Numbered from the stretch's first letter, positions 21,969 to 34,159 are shown. The stretch is 64,000 nt of DNA from Lithodes maja (GCA_037953745.1 JBAKBP010004299.1:62001-126000); one strand, 5' to 3'. Notes: generated by a model from the sequence alone, not told the origin. Translations and numbers: made by a program.

Positions 21969-22320
21969 AGTGAAAGTGACACATGACATAATATTAGATG
22001 GCCAAAGTATAATAAACACCTGTGATAACGAATAATCAGTGCCTAATATAACAATAACCTACCTCAATTAGTAATAAAATGTACCGTATCAAGTGAAAAT
22101 GAGCATTATCAGTGACAGTGACACTCTCTCAAGCATATTTACCAAAGTGAAAGTGACACACGAACTAATATTAGATGGCCAAAGTATAATAAACGCCTGT
22201 GATAACGAATAATCAGTGCCTAATATAACAATAACCTACCTCAATTACTCATAAAAACTACGGTATCGAGTGAAAATGTGAAATATTAGTGACAATGATA
22301 GCCTAATACACATATTTTAT
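21969..22320 (+). repeat. 177-bp tandem repeat, two units, in piggyBac A
   Basis: The unit starts AGTGAAAGTGACAC at 21969 and again at 22146, and includes GATGGCCAAAGTATAATAAA and AGTGACAGTGACACTCTC. The second unit decays after about 120 bp. The same unit occurs once in B, about three times in C and about three times in D. It is non-coding and lies between the transposase stop and the right terminus. Confidence 0.85.
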
Positions 22321-22714
22321 ATAATTGGACTCCAAATAACTATAATAACATCACTATCAATACATAAAATCGCCTCCGGGAGGTAAAAAGTTTGGCGCGA
22401 CGAGTGGCTAAGTGCGCAGTAGGTTAGCCAAGCCGGGGCCTGGGCCAAGGCGACGCATCCGAACGCGGGATGATTTTCACGCATAAAAATCACTCCACTT
22501 CCCGCGCTCACCATTATGCAATCACTTGGGCTAGAGACCTCTACTCAACGGCATTCTACACATGAAGGTTTGTGCAACATTTTTCTGTTTTTTTTATAAC
22601 TTTGTGTAATGTATTTCAGGAGTAACATGTGAATCAACATGGACCAAAATTCCTGAAAACCCCCGGTCGCAGAGTACAGTCACGATATTCCCTAGCCGGG
22701 GTTGGAGGGTTTAA

Positions 22715-22985
22715 GGAGGCATTAATTATCGAGCAAAGGGGGGTGGCAAATTCCACCGAAAATTCTTTGTATATTTTCATGGGTAGGTCTACTGGGGTTG
22801 TTGATCTTTTTTATTTGAAACTGGAAAGCTTTTTGGCCACTTCAAATTCTTGAACAGTTACTGGGGGGGGGAAGGGGATGGGAGGAAGGCGGGGAGGTTG
22901 GTGCGGTCTAGTTTGGGGAGGGTTTGGCAGATGGTAGAGAAGTCATTATTTATCAGTTCAGGTGCATCTACACGAGGGACATGGG
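22715..22985 (-). pseudogene. NL4 non-LTR RT, 5' part
   Basis: This is the continuation of the 17455-18667 RT across piggyBac A. The minus strand encodes PELINNDFSTICQTLP, a Pro-rich spacer and the start of the RT fingers region. Joining across a single TTAA at 18668/22711 restores sequence continuity at the finger region, apart from one extra base. The upstream endonuclease is absent and the fragment ends at about 22985, where a plus-strand NL3 fragment begins. Confidence 0.7.
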
Positions 22986-23854
22986 AAACACTAGAGACAG
23001 GTGGGATGCTTGCCAGCGGCGACCAAAAAGACCCTTTGCCAAGCGCTTGTTCAATGTAATTTTGACTATTCTGTGTCATCCTGGTACTCTGCATCATCTA
23101 AATCAGCACAGCACAAACTTCAGGTCACTCAAAATAAAATGGTTAGGTTCATGCTGAACCTAGGACCCAGATCACATGTTGGCCAAGAACAACTTCAGTC
23201 ACTAGGTATGCTCAATGCCTCTGATAGGGCCAAACAAATCAGGCTCACTAATGCCTTCAAAATTTTCTATGACAGAGCTCCGGAGTATCTTAAGAGTGAT
23301 TTTGTTAAAGCAAATGAGAGGAGTGGACATAATACAAGAAACAGGATGTTTAATTTTAAGGTCCCGAGAATCCAAGGACAGGGTAAGCAAACATTCTTCT
23401 TCACTGCCATCAAAGACTGGAACGACCTACCCCAGTCAGTCCGTTAAAAGAGAACACTGTATTCCTTCAGACGTAGCCTGAAGGAACACCTGAACCGGAC
23501 AGCTGCGAGAAGGGAGCACCAAGCTTATGTCTACTACTAAATACGACATAAGCGGTAGGCAAACCAAACTGAAATGATTACTGATTACGAAGTACTGATA
23601 TTTACCATAGGATGTAAGGTTTCTTAAAATATCCCCCTAGAAATACTTTCTCTAAAGTATCTATTCTTTTATCCTCCCCTTTTCCCCAGCTAACCTAATC
23701 CCACAAGGACCCCAATGGAAATACGCCTAACGGCCTTATTGGGCTATACTTAGTTGGAATTATGCAGAGCTGGTACATGTCATATTTGTAACATACTATG
23801 TGGTACCAACTCTGTAAATTGCTAACTGAATAAATATTATTATTATTATTATTA
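22986..23854 (+). pseudogene. NL3-family RT C-terminal fragment with (TTA)n tail
   Basis: It encodes the region after RT (GCLPAATKKTLCQALVQCNFDYS, given here as the region from GCLPAATK to NFDYS) through SHVGQEQLQSLGML and WNDLPQSVR, then FRRSLKEHLNRTA one frame over, ending at a stop near 23540. The 3' UTR ends CTGAATAAATA and (TTA)n at 23831-23855. It continues the sequence logic of NL3 at 15706 (CRARIKYL), so it is the 3' end of the same family, 5'-truncated. Confidence 0.7.
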
Positions 23855-25110
23855 TTAACCTAGGAAGCGAGGAGCTATGGTATTTGAAACGTCCCGCCAG
23901 GCGAAGGTAATTTGGTTCATTCCTGACTAAAATAGTAATTTTACCATAAATATCGTTATTACTTATTCATATGCGCCTATTTTACGTTTAATATGAAGAT
24001 ATTAACATGTAACAGCAATAAAACAAGTGGGAATAGTATTTGGGGGGTGAAAAAGATGAAATATTGCTGAGCGGTTCATTCATGAGAGAAGAGCCGGCGC
24101 ATCCACACTGGCTATTTGTAGGTGAAGTCTCTCTCTCTTGCCACGATCTCTATATGCGTCCAACACGACCTTGAAACCGGGTGAGGGATATTGGCGCGGA
24201 AAATAACTGATAAACAAGGGAATAGGAGGAAAAATAGGTGATAATTGAGGAGGGGGGGAAGGGGATGTTTGGACACGTGGAGGAGTGATAGGAGGTATGG
24301 AGGGGAATTATCTCACTTAATCACATACAGTCCATCCTCCTATAACACGAGCTCCTACAACGCAACACGAGGGGGGGGTCCCGAATTACCTAAACCTCTT
24401 ATAACCCGAGCCGAAAACATATAACGCGAAATGGCCTTGCCGAGTGCTTCAAATCCGGCGCCTCCTCTTACTGCGCGACCCCCCCCCTCCACCTACAGCG
24501 CGACGGCAAGAGAGCTTCGGAGCTGGCCCAGCTGGGTTGACGGCAAGCTGAAACATCTCACTCAACTTACTGTTTCTTCATTCTAATTTAATTTGGTATA
24601 TTTGTTTATCCAAACATGATCTTATAATTTACTTGCCTATTATTAGGAAGTAGAGTAATAAGAGCCCAGAGTAACGAATATCCAATTGTTGATAATAAAT
24701 TAATGTTGGACAGTACGTTTGGTTAGATTTTGTCCACGAAACAACAACAAACCCCAGCTGTGACTATGCTTGGCGGTGAATGTTATTCCGATGAAATGGA
24801 AGTTGTATAGCCTAGCCTATATATTTTTTAAGCTAAAAAAATACGGAAAAGTGGCAAAATTGGGGGGCCCAGTCCCATATAGAATTATCTCCATTTAAAG
24901 TGTTATTCCTACAACGCGAAATACCTACAACACGAGGCGCAGTGCCGCCCCTAAACTCGCGTTATAGGAGAATGGACTGTACTGTATTGCTTTGTTTTGA
25001 GTGCCAGTGGGATGTTTTGAAAGGCTTTTTTTTTAGGCCTTGGCTCATTTGAGGACGCTCGCCTTCGCTCACTACAGACTCAATTGAGGACGCTCGCCGT
25101 TCTTGGTTAA
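23855..25110 (-). mobile_element. TTAA-flanked family G copy 3, carrying a pogo-like MITE
   Basis: TTAA lies at 23855-23858 and 25107-25110. The sequence is the reverse complement of family G, with the ATATGAAGATATTAACATG block and the ACCGGGTGAGG block. On the minus strand its 5' end carries GGCGAGCGTCCTCAATTGAG and then GGCGAGCGTCCTCAAATGAG, a duplicated subterminal box with a palindromic core. A family P element (24328-24979) interrupts it. Non-coding. Confidence 0.75.
24328..24979. mobile_element. Pogo/Tigger-like non-autonomous element family P, uninterrupted copy
   Basis: Termini CAGTCCATCCTCCTATAACA and the reverse complement at 24979, flanked by TA at 24326-24327 and 24980-24981. It is 652 bp long. 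It serves as the empty-site reference for the foldback insertion in the 10536-11902 copy. No transposase frame. Confidence 0.85.
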
Positions 25111-25143
25111 ACTGAAAAGCATGTGAACACAGCAAACAATACA

Positions 25144-25631
25144 TTAACCCCTCAAACCCGGTTGGGCTCTGAGGCACCCATAACAAACGTGGCCCGCGGA
25201 CCCCGGAAGGGCTCTGAGGCTCCGGCAGCTTGAAAGCCTGTAAGCTTGTTTTGAAAGGCGTCCGTCCGACGCATATAAACACAGCCGGTTGGCCCGACGC
25301 CGCGCACCTCGGAACACAAGAAGGAGAGGCGTAGTTTGTTCTTGTGTGGCTGTATGTTGTCATTTCAGTAGTGAAAAGTGGCTAATATGGCTGACATCGC
25401 CACAAAGTTCTCTCTACAGAAATTGTCATCACAACTGAACCAGTTGACTTAGAGAACTCTACTCAACGCCATTCTACAGGTACGAAACACATCTACGCTT
25501 GGGGATGCGCGGGAATGCGGAAGCAGTCAAAATAACAAAGATACGGTAGCCTAGGCGAGACTTTTTTTCGGCCAAATCCCCCGGGTTTCGGGGAATATTT
25601 ATAGAATACATAGCCGAGGCTGGAGGGTTAA
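25144..25631 (+). mobile_element. piggyBac-type MITE 1, 488 bp
   Basis: TTAA at both ends (25144-25147 and 25628-25631). The left end has the family layout: TTAACCCCTCAAACCCGG, then box GGGCTCTGAGGCACCC at 25164, repeated as GGGCTCTGAGGCTCC at 25209. The right part (GAACTCTACTCAACGCCATT onward, to GGCTGGAGGGTTAA) matches the right ends of elements B and C. It is therefore a non-autonomous derivative of this piggyBac family. No coding frame. Confidence 0.85.
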
Positions 25632-25989
25632 TTAAAGTCTCAACACCAATTAACCCTCCAGACCCGGTAGGGCTCTGAGGCACCCATAACAAACACACTC
25701 CGCGCTACCCGGTAGGGCTCTGAGAAACCCAAAAGCTTGAAAGCCTGTAAGCTTGGTGTGCGAGGCGTCCGTCCGACGCATGTAAATAACAGCTGGATGG
25801 ACTGACGCCGTGCATCTTCGACCACAAGAAGGAGTGCGTCGCTTGTTCGTGTGTGCCTGTATGTTATTGTTAAGTAGTGAAAAGTAGTGTAAAGTGGCTG
25901 TTTTTGCCACAAAGTTATCTCCAATGAAATCGTCATCACAACTGAACCAGTTGACTTAGAGAGCTCTACTTAACCCCTCCAACCCGGAA

Positions 25990-26050
25990 GGGCTCTTGAA
26001 CGCCCATAACAACCTCGGCCCGCGCAACCCGGAAGGGCTCTTGAACGCCC
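25990..26050 (+). promoter_or_regulatory. Duplicated subterminal box of piggyBac B
   Basis: The box GGGCTCTTGAACGCCC occurs at 25990-26005 and identically at 26035-26050 (45-bp period), each preceded by AACCCGGAA. It is an inverted repeat with GGGC/GCCC arms. The core differs from that of A/D and C, but the position and flanks are the same. Confidence 0.6.
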
Positions 26051-26166
26051 ATTGCTTGCGTGCGTGCTTTCGAATGCCGCGCGTACATATTTGGTATCAT
26101 GGGACGGTAGGTGGCGCCACCCGGCGTAAACGACGCCACAACAACAGTATCTACCCCGACGCCATC

Positions 26167-29040
26167 ATGGACAGTACGCCAAATAGTGATTCCGCTGTGT
26201 CCGATACCGTGCTTCCTATGACGCCCTTGCTAGTTCGTCGCGCCTTACCCCGACGCCATCGCCTAAATGTGTTATCTCCCGGAGGTATTGAGACGACATT
26301 GAGACTATATGAGCGTGCTGATGCCAAGTATAGTGTTGATGATATAGTCAGTGACGACTCCAGTAACTATAAGTCGAGTGATTATGGCCATGAGAGTGAG
26401 AAAGGAGCAATTCCTGGGATTTGCGAGAGAACATGACAGTGATGAGAGTGATGAAGGTGATGTACCAGTTGTTGAGGAAGCTGGTTTACCTAAAGACAGT
26501 GAACTTGAGAGTGAGTGAGTGGGAGAGTTCAAGGTCACTCACCAAATTTCGCATAAGTGACATGACTCCAAGCCCTTCCCCAGGTAAATCGCCTTTCAAG
26601 CTACACTTGTATAAGCAGAAAATACTTGAGAAGGCGGCCGCAGCAGCTAGGGAACAAGCAAAAATACTTGGTGAGGATGAGGCTGTGAGTGAGGGTCAGC
26701 GTGGTGACCCTTCTCGTCCGCCATTGTCTCCCTTATCTACCCACGCCACCCAAGATGACCCGGATGCCCCGCATTCTTCCCCACCACCCCCACCATTGCC
26801 AAGGGTTGAGGACCCCCCACTTTCGGTCTATTTGCCTCCTAGGTCAGGAGACATACTGCTGCCGAAAAGGGGAAAGGTAGGAAATATACCAAAAAAAATT
26901 AAGAAAAGTAAGAGAGTTTTGTTCGAGGCTCCCGCGGCGTCCACCCCTGCCGGCCCCAGCCATACGTCCCCGCAACTTTCCCCACGGCCCTCCCCACCTC
27001 TCCCGCCTTCAACATGTCTTCCTGAAGAAGTCTTTGAGCTCGCATCACCAATACCTGGGCCTAGTGACAGTGAAACATTGCTTTCTGTCACTCGTCGCAG
27101 GCCAAGGAGCCCAGGACCTCGGGGGGACACAGCCTCACCTGCCACTCCTTCCCCACCTCGCCCACCCGCACGCCGCCCACGCATCACTGGTTCCCCGCCA
27201 GATTATGTGGGGGCCACTGATGATGAAGGGCACCTCTTTGAAGACTCTGGCCATGATTACATAAGGTCCACCGTCAGGGCAAGATGACCACTCTGACGAT
27301 GACTATATGGACATCGACGACCCTCGACCCATCCGCTTGGCCCGGCGTCGTGCTGCCCGTCGTGCTGGCCGCCGCCCTGGCCGACGCCCTCGCCGCCCTA
27401 GGGCGCGCGCCTCCCGAGTTGGCCGTGGGCGTGCTGGGCCACCAGCTGGAGCTCCTCGTCAGCATAGACAAGACCCATTCTACGTTTTTCAGTGGCAAGA
27501 CGTAGTTGATGGGGATGGATACAACCCTGATGTGCCAGCTTTTGATGAGGTACTGGAGGGTTCAGGCATTACCCCCTATTTTCCTGCAGGCCCCAATGCT
27601 CCACCACACAAACTATTTGAGGCCTTCTTTGATGAGGAGGTGGTAGGCTATGTTGTCAAAGAGACAAATAAGCAGCACCAATTCCAGGTCCACTTTTTGG
27701 GCAAGGTGACCAAGGGCCACATGAGGCAGTGGACCCCAGTGACTCATAAAGAGTTCATGGTGTTCCTGGCACTCACCATGCTAATGCCTCATGTCAAGAA
27801 GCATAGGTTGCCTGACTATTGGATCACCAATGATCTGATATCCACCCCTGCCTTCGGGAAATATATGTCTCGCGACCGGTACCTTGATATCCTCGCAGCG
27901 CTCCATCTTGTCACCAACACCGACGTCCACCTCGGTGACAAGCTGTGGAAGATTAGGACGTTATACGAGATGATGCGAGAACGCTTCACCTCCTACTTCA
28001 AGCCCTTCCGCAAGGTCGTCATTGACGAGTCTCTTGTGCTGTTCCGGGGAAAACTCAGCTTCCGGCAGTACATCCCCTCAAAAAGACATCGCTTTGGCAT
28101 AAAATTCTTTGTGCTGTGCGACTGCCAAACTGGCTATGTCCTGGACTTCCTGGTCTACAGCGGGAAGGAAGGGGACTTGCTTGTGGACCCCCTCATTGGC
28201 TTTGGCGGAGCAGTGGTGCAAGCCATGATGGACCGCTACTTTCACAAGAATCACATTCTCTGCACAGACAATTATTACACGTCCCCCACTCTCTCACAGT
28301 ACCTGCATGAGCGCAAGACGGGGACTGTAGGCACAGTACGAGGGAAAAGGAAGGGCATGCCACCTTTCCCTCCAAAGACCCAAAAAGGTGATGTGTTGAA
28401 GAAGAAGTCGGGGCCCATTCTGGCTATCCACTTGCACGACCAGCGGAAGGTCAACCTCCTGACCACCATCCACAAGGGGGAAATGGTGGAGACTGGCAAG
28501 GTGGATCGCCGCACACAGGCCAGGGTGACCAAGCCCGATGCTGTCCTGGACTACATCAACATGAGGCTGGTGGACAAGTCCGACATGCAGATAGGCTTCA
28601 TTGACTGCCTGCGTACCTCGTGCAGATGGTACAAAAAGTTCTTTCTGCATATGGTGGACATGTCAGTTCTGAATGCCTACAATATATACAAGCTTCGGAA
28701 TGTGAACACACCCATGAAGTTCAATAGCCTGCGGAGGTTCCAAAAGCAGGTGTTGACGGAGCTCCTGGAGAAGTATGCTACGCCACAGAGGGCAGTGGCA
28801 CATCCTGGGCCCGCCGTTATTGACCGCTTGCAGTGTGCTCAATACTTGATTAGGCACAGGCTTGGTTCCCTGCCTCAGAATGAATCAGGAAGAACACAGC
28901 AGAAGCGGTGCCATGTCTGCTACAACAGCAGGGTGAGGCCGAAGCCAGGTAAAAAGTCAACCATGGAGTGTGTGGAGTGCAAGGTGGCACTCTGTGCTTT
29001 AGAGTGCTTCTTTGATTACCACTCCAAGCTGGAGTTCTAA
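26167..29040 (+). pseudogene. piggyBac-family transposase B, frameshifted
   Basis: It is homologous to C throughout, starting at the conserved MDSTPNSDS. Against C I see +1 near 26403, -2 near 26508, -7 near 26854 offset by +1 near 26900, and +1 near 27263. The N-terminal extension is therefore in pieces, while the catalytic part from about 27307 to 29040 stays open. That part keeps the three catalytic Asp motifs (IDESL, CTDNYYTS, VDKSD) and the C-terminal Cys-rich domain. One codon is lost at DYINMRL against DYNVNMRL. It cannot encode the full protein, but the downstream part might still be expressed as a shorter transposase. Confidence 0.88.
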
Positions 29041-30002
29041 TAATCATAGTGAAAGTGCCAAAGATAATGACAATATGTACAGTACTGTATATATATAGGA
29101 AAAAAGTGGAAGTAAACCAATTTATTGTTATACAAAAGTCATGTATTATGAAAACATTTATACAAATACAATTATACCATAATAATATGTGAAAGTGACA
29201 CATATGTATATACCAAGTGACATTCATATGATTAGAACCTATAGAAATATATAAATCAGTGAAAAAAGACACAATAAATTGTATATAAAACATTTACAAA
29301 TCATATAACTAAGTGAAAGTGACACAAGACCTAATATTTGATGGCCAAAGCATAATAAACACCTGTGATAACGAATAATCAGTGCCTAATACAACAATAA
29401 CCTACCTCAATTACTAATAAAATGTACGGTATCGAGTGAAAATTAGCAATATCAGTGACAGTGATACCCTAAAAACATATTTTATATAATTGGCCTCAAA
29501 ATAACTAGAAAATATCAAATAAACATCACATTCTCAATATCAAACACTAAAATCGTCTACGGGAGATAAATACTTTGGCGCGACGCGTCCAAACGCAGGA
29601 AGAATTTGCCGCCGAAAAGCACTCGTCTTCCCGCGCTCACCATTATGCAACCAGAGGGGCTAGAGACCTCTACTCAACGCCATTCGACAGAGGAAGGTTT
29701 GTGGAACATTATTCTTTTTTATTCACAACATTACATGCCATATTCATTGACTTACAGAGTAGTTAACATAGGCCAAAGATCGTCAAAACACCCGGTACCG
29801 CAGCACAGTCGCAAGCTATAGCCCCCGGGGCTGGAGGGTTAAAGCCATTCTACAGGTACGAAACACATCTACGCTTGGGGATGCGCGGGAATGCGGAAGC
29901 AGTCAAAATAACAAAGATACGGTAGCCTAGGCGTAGACGTTTTTTGGCCAAAACCCCCGGGTTTCGGGGAAAATATAGAATACAATAGCCGGGGCTGGTT
30001 AA

Positions 30003-30300
30003 AGGCTGGTTAAAGCAAAACAGAATCGCAATACATGAAAATTTAAAATTAATTTAGCACAAAAATATATTTTGTTAACACTAATAGTTAAAAAACTTTG
30101 TCTACTACCTGGCCAGCAGAAAGCTCCATGGACAGCACCTCTACTATTCCTGTCATAGAAATGGTCTCCACGGGCCTAAGCGCTCGTCAATATCAAAAGA
30201 GAAATTCAAACGTGTGAATCATAGAGAGACACTTTGTACTAAGGAGCAATGATTTATTGAAAGAAAATGGAACTGCTATGTTAATTAGTAAAGACAATTA
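30003..30300. other. No gene recognised
   Basis: AT-rich sequence between MITE 2 and the next pogo-like element. I see nothing identifiable in it. Confidence 0.5.
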
Positions 30301-30699
30301 CAGTAAACCCCCGCTAACTCGGACTCTTTTTAGTCGGAAACCCGCACTTCTCGGAATGGCATCGGCCTCTCGGAAATGTCCCTGTATATCTCGGAAATTT
30401 CCGAGTTGGGCGGGATTTGTGTCCGGTTTACAATGTTCTCTCACTCGGTTTTAAGTGATTTTAGGATGAATTGAAGCCTGTGCCTTTTAATTATTGTGTT
30501 AATATTAATTACAGTACTATGTACTGTACTGTCCCTGAAAACATAATAAGGTTCGTATTTTGTGTGTGATACCGGTACTTTATTAGGATGAATTGAAGCC
30601 TGTGCCTTTTAATTATTGTGTTAATATTAATTACTATGTACTGTACTGTCCCTGAAAACATAATACGGTTGGTATTTGTCATTAATATGATGAATTTCA

Positions 30700-30743
<44 letters not shown>

Positions 30744-30891
30744 CAATTTTCTCTGACGCGGACTTTCCTCTTGTAATTCGGAATTTTCCCTCTCTTAAGT
30801 CGGTCATAAGTCGGACTTCGGACATCTCGGAAAATCGGGTTTCTCGGAAGTGGTCTCCCCCCAATTAGTCCGAGTTAGCGAGGGTTTACTG
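30301..30891. mobile_element. Pogo-like MITE, 591 bp, with an internal tandem repeat
   Basis: Termini CAGTAAACCCCCGCTAACTC and its near-perfect reverse complement at 30872-30891, flanked by TA on both sides. Inside, a roughly 120-bp segment beginning AGGATGAATTGAAGCCTGTG occurs twice (about 30464 and 30586). A pure A run lies at about 30702-30740. Non-coding. Confidence 0.85.
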
Positions 30892-31916
30892 TACTACAAA
30901 AATACATGAGCAGACAAATAATTCAAACAATAAAAGAAAAATACAAAATGTATGCTTGAACAAGTAGGCCTACATAAAGTAACAACCAAATATATACAGC
31001 ATACTAACAATGTGGTCACCGGGAATATACAGTATGGTAAACATCATGTGCTAATACACATCCCTTGTAGCACACTACCCTTAAACTTAATACAGTCAAA
31101 TTAAAATTATACTGGCCAGATTAATTTAATTTGCACCAAGGCAGCAGGTTACTCAATATTATTAGCAAGGTTATGTGGTGCAGAATATCTATCTATAAAG
31201 GCAAACAATAAAAGATACCTGACAACACATAAGAATTAAGTCAAGATACATTACTTGAAATTATCTAGATCAACATATATTTAATAATATGGTCACAATA
31301 ATTAACTTTAATAATATGGTCACATTAATTATTGTAATACTTGTTATTAGTGATAGGCTGGATCTGTTAGAGTGAGGGTTGGTGTCCTCTTCTTCCCATA
31401 GTCAGTTTCTAACTTTACCTTCTTCATCATTCTATTTTTTTTTTTTTCCTGAGAGTAGTGAAGGCAGTGGAGCCATAATGGTGTGCCCCATGGTTCCCTA
31501 GTGTCTTACTCTCACAGCCCACAAGCACAAGTTGGCCTTTCTCACTCTGGCGTAAGGATGCAGTGACCCCACCGCCCGCCACTTAGGTAGTGCAGTCAGC
31601 CTCTGTAGCCGTTACAGTGATCTCTTATTACTGCCTTGTTATTGCACGATTAAGGCTGGTCTGGTGTGGAGTTGCCAAGTGCAAGTGTTTCAGGGGGACT
31701 TTGTTGAGTCTTGCTGAGATACTGTTAGTGCTATACCAACATTGGCCACTGTGATGACATGATGGGACTGTGTTGTGACTTGTGGCAAGTCTTTATTGTA
31801 GTGGACTACAGTAAAGAGACTAAAACCATGCTCTCTGTGGATGAAGCTGTCTTTAAACTTGTATGTGTTATGTGTGTGTGGATGTATTATTGATTTTATG
31901 TATCAATTTAAATTTT
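30892..31916. other. No gene recognised
   Basis: AT-rich DNA with short direct repeats such as TAATAATATGGTCACA (about 31283 and 31310) and a T run near 31436. No coding frame of note and no element ends. Confidence 0.45.
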
Positions 31917-32303
31917 TTAACTCTTTCAGTGCGGGCATAATTGCCCGAAATTACCTTCATTTGATGCATAAGGAAGAGCCAGAACGTAATACAATAATAT
32001 ATCCGTGAAAGTACAATGAGCTTTCCAATGACACCTGAATCATCCCTGTACAACATCTGGTTATCTTGCAAACAAAGGCCAAAATCGGTAAAAATTAGCC
32101 ATTTTTGCTGATTTTGCCATGTGTGACGCTGCACATGAGTGAGCGAGAGTTCTCTCAGAGCTCAGTGTGTGCCCGCCACCTGTGCCCGGCAGTAGGAGTC
32201 CCCCTGCGCTTCCTGCAACAGCTGGCCTCTCTCTCAGGGCTCATAATAGCCTCAAAATAGCGCCCGTCATAAATTATGAAGGGCACCGTACAGTAGGGGT
32301 TAA
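31917..32303. mobile_element. TTAA-flanked MITE, 387 bp
   Basis: TTAA lies at 31917-31920 and 32300-32303. The left end CTCTTTCAGTGCGGGC runs into a short inverted repeat (CGGGCATAATTGCCCG), like the subterminal boxes of other TTAA elements here. The right end is CCCCTAC when reversed. Terminal similarity is modest, so the class is inferred from the TTAA and the layout. Confidence 0.5.
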
Positions 32304-33043
32304 AACCTCTGTTAATAAGTACCGTGCGCTGGGCTAAAGTTGAAAACAAAACTGACCAGCATGCTGTAAATAAAAAAATATATATTGAAGCCAAGAACAA
32401 CTGAAGGGCATGAAAACTATGATCTACATTACTGTAGTACTTTACTCACACAAAAAGTAATAGGAAAACCTCCATGCTCCTCTTCATGGCAGAAGAAAAT
32501 GGGGGGGGGGGGATCAATTTTACTTAATGGGTGAGGGTAACCTTAAACCTTAACTGACATGTTAAAAGCCCTGGAGGAAAGCTGACCGATTTCATAAAGG
32601 ACTGATTTTCAGGTGAAAGAACACTGGGGGAAACATTTACAGGCTATAATTCTTAGTCTAAAGTTGAACAAAGGATTTCAATGTGTTTTTAGTGCAGACA
32701 AAACTTGACCCTTTTGGTCAACTTTGCCCCATTGACTTTGAGCTAAGATTGCTCCTGAAAGAATTAGTATTACCATAAATTGTTTTTTCCATATGAAAAT
32801 GTATACATTTTTCCAAAGTTTATTTAGCCAATTTAAAGTCATGCATGATTTATTTGTCACAGGGACATATGTTATAAAACATAAATTTTTGTTAGCAATT
32901 TTTCTCCTCACTTTTAAAATCCTTATCACTGTATTTATTGAAGTAATGAAGCAAGTTGATTTACAAGAAGAAAGTACATCTATTTCTGCACATTTTGGAG
33001 TCAAGTTATTTAATTTTGGAAAAAACTTTTGACGATTCTGATT
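32304..33043. other. No gene recognised
   Basis: AT-rich sequence with a poly-G run (about 32501-32512). Short overlapping frames on both strands have no recognisable content. Confidence 0.45.
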
Positions 33044-33278
33044 TTAACCCTTTCACGCACATATGACGCAGAGGTTGCCAGATTAGCAATAAGAAATAGA
33101 GTCCTCTCACTCTTATAATTACCTCTCCAAAATTAGTTTTCTGCCCACAGCTAACTCAAAGACAACTGCAGAGGTTGAAGTAACTAAACTAAAGGTTTAT
33201 AAATACCCCTGATGGTAACAAAGGCTTTAAAGTATCCCTAATAGGCTCAAAATTGCGTCATATGTCGGAAAGGGTTAT
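33044..33278. mobile_element. Short MITE with CCCTTTC...CATATGACGCA termini
   Basis: The left end TTAACCCTTTCACGCACATA and the right end (reverse complement ATAACCCTTTCCGACATATG) form an imperfect inverted repeat. The left flank is TTAA and the right is TTAT, which is consistent with a mutated piggyBac-type target. It is 235 bp long and non-coding. Confidence 0.55.
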
Positions 33279-33314
33279 ATTAATAGATATTTATTGAATG
33301 TTGTTCAACTTTAC

Positions 33315-33660
33315 CCCAGCGCACAGTAGCCTTTCCTACCCTCGTACCTCTCAGCACATGTTCCCACATGCCCGTTCAGGTCACCACCTACGACTGTATT
33401 ATACTCCGAGAGGCCCGAAACTACACTAATAATGTAGATCCAAAAGGCCTCTTTTTGCTCTGTTAAATTCAACCTGTGGTGCATATGTCGATATCACATT
33501 CACAATTCCTTCACCAACTTTCAATTTCAAAACAATCCATCGACTCTCTTCAGTCACACTATTCTCCCACTCCTCTGATACCAGTACACTCACTCCTCCT
33601 TTTGCTCTTCCAGATTCATCCCCCTTCCAATATAACCAGTATCTCTTGTTTTTTCCAACT
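33315..33660 (-). pseudogene. RTE-type AP endonuclease fragment
   Basis: The minus strand reads KGDESGRAKGGVSVLV, then a strand with SRWIVLKLKVGEGIVNV, STYAPQ, and after a break GGDLNGHVG. This matches the middle of the endonuclease of RTE-clade non-LTR elements (the YAPQ and D-x-N-G-H-V-G motifs). Stops near 33430 and a gap show that it is dead. An RTE 3' fragment also occurs at 56753-57374. Confidence 0.7.
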
Positions 33661-34085
33661 ATCCGCGTCGCACCACAACACTTTCATCGGGTTTCCTGGG
33701 CACAGCACATATCCACTCTTCTATGTTCAAGCTCTTCCACAACCATTGCCAGTGTGCCACCATTAGGCAATTGGACTAGAATAATGAAGTCCTGTTACAA
33801 CACTGCCTACCATGTGAACACTATGGCAGACTCAGGTGTGGTGCCAAAACAGCACCCAGGAAGGACTAGTAGAGTCCCCTGTGGTACCCATCCGCTCACC
33901 ACCAGCCTTGGCAGTGTCACACCAAGCCAGCATCAATAACTAGGCTTCATTATAGAGTAATGGCTGTTGGTCCACAAATCTAGCGCCATTCCCCCTATTA
34001 GTCGCCTTACATTACATGCAGTAGGATGCTTGGGGCATATTCATATTTTCCTCCACCACAGATGAAGGCCCCATACCACCTGATA
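33661..34085. other. No gene recognised
   Basis: Mixed-composition sequence that may include more of the RTE remnant near 33661-33760. No frame is convincing. Confidence 0.4.
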
Positions 34086-34108
34086 GGGGGGGGGGGGGGG
34101 GGGGGGGG
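34086..34108 (+). repeat. Poly-G tract
   Basis: An uninterrupted run of about 22 G residues. Such tracts are length-unstable and prone to sequencing error. Confidence 0.85.
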
Positions 34109-34159
34109 TGTTAAAACAATTCATGTAATTATTTTCCATTCCAGACCCTCCACTGTACA

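Larger units (their letters stand above)
18668..22714 (+). mobile_element. piggyBac element A (complete)
   Basis: TTAA at 18668-18671 and 22711-22714 bound the element, which splits the NL4 RT. The left terminus CCCTTCAACCCCGG pairs with the right terminus (reverse complement ACCCTCCAACCCCGG, one extra base against copy D). It contains the paired subterminal boxes, one full-length transposase gene, a tandem repeat in the 3' region and a conserved right-end block. It is nearly identical to element D (41513-45741), so insertion was recent. Confidence 0.92.
25970..29842 (+). mobile_element. piggyBac element B (complete ends, decayed gene)
   Basis: TTAA at 25970-25973 and 29839-29842. The left terminus CCCCTCCAACCCGG and the right terminus (reverse complement TTAACCCTCCAGCCCCGG) form an imperfect inverted repeat. 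It sits inside MITE 2, so it moved after that MITE. It contains a pseudogenised transposase and a single unit of the 177-bp repeat (from about 29312). Confidence 0.9.
25650..30002 (+). mobile_element. piggyBac-type MITE 2, split by piggyBac B
   Basis: The left part is 25650-25973 and the right part 29843-30002, together 484 bp, matching MITE 1 along its length. The left end TTAACCCTCCAGACCCGG carries box GGGCTCTGAGGCACCC at 25670 and a diverged copy at 25714. Element B is inserted in the CTCTACT/GCCATTC region that is intact in MITE 1. Confidence 0.85.

Noticed and set aside
33476..33766. Plus-strand frame of 96 residues
   Set aside because: The minus strand of the same stretch reads as an RTE endonuclease fragment. 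The plus frame is a shadow.
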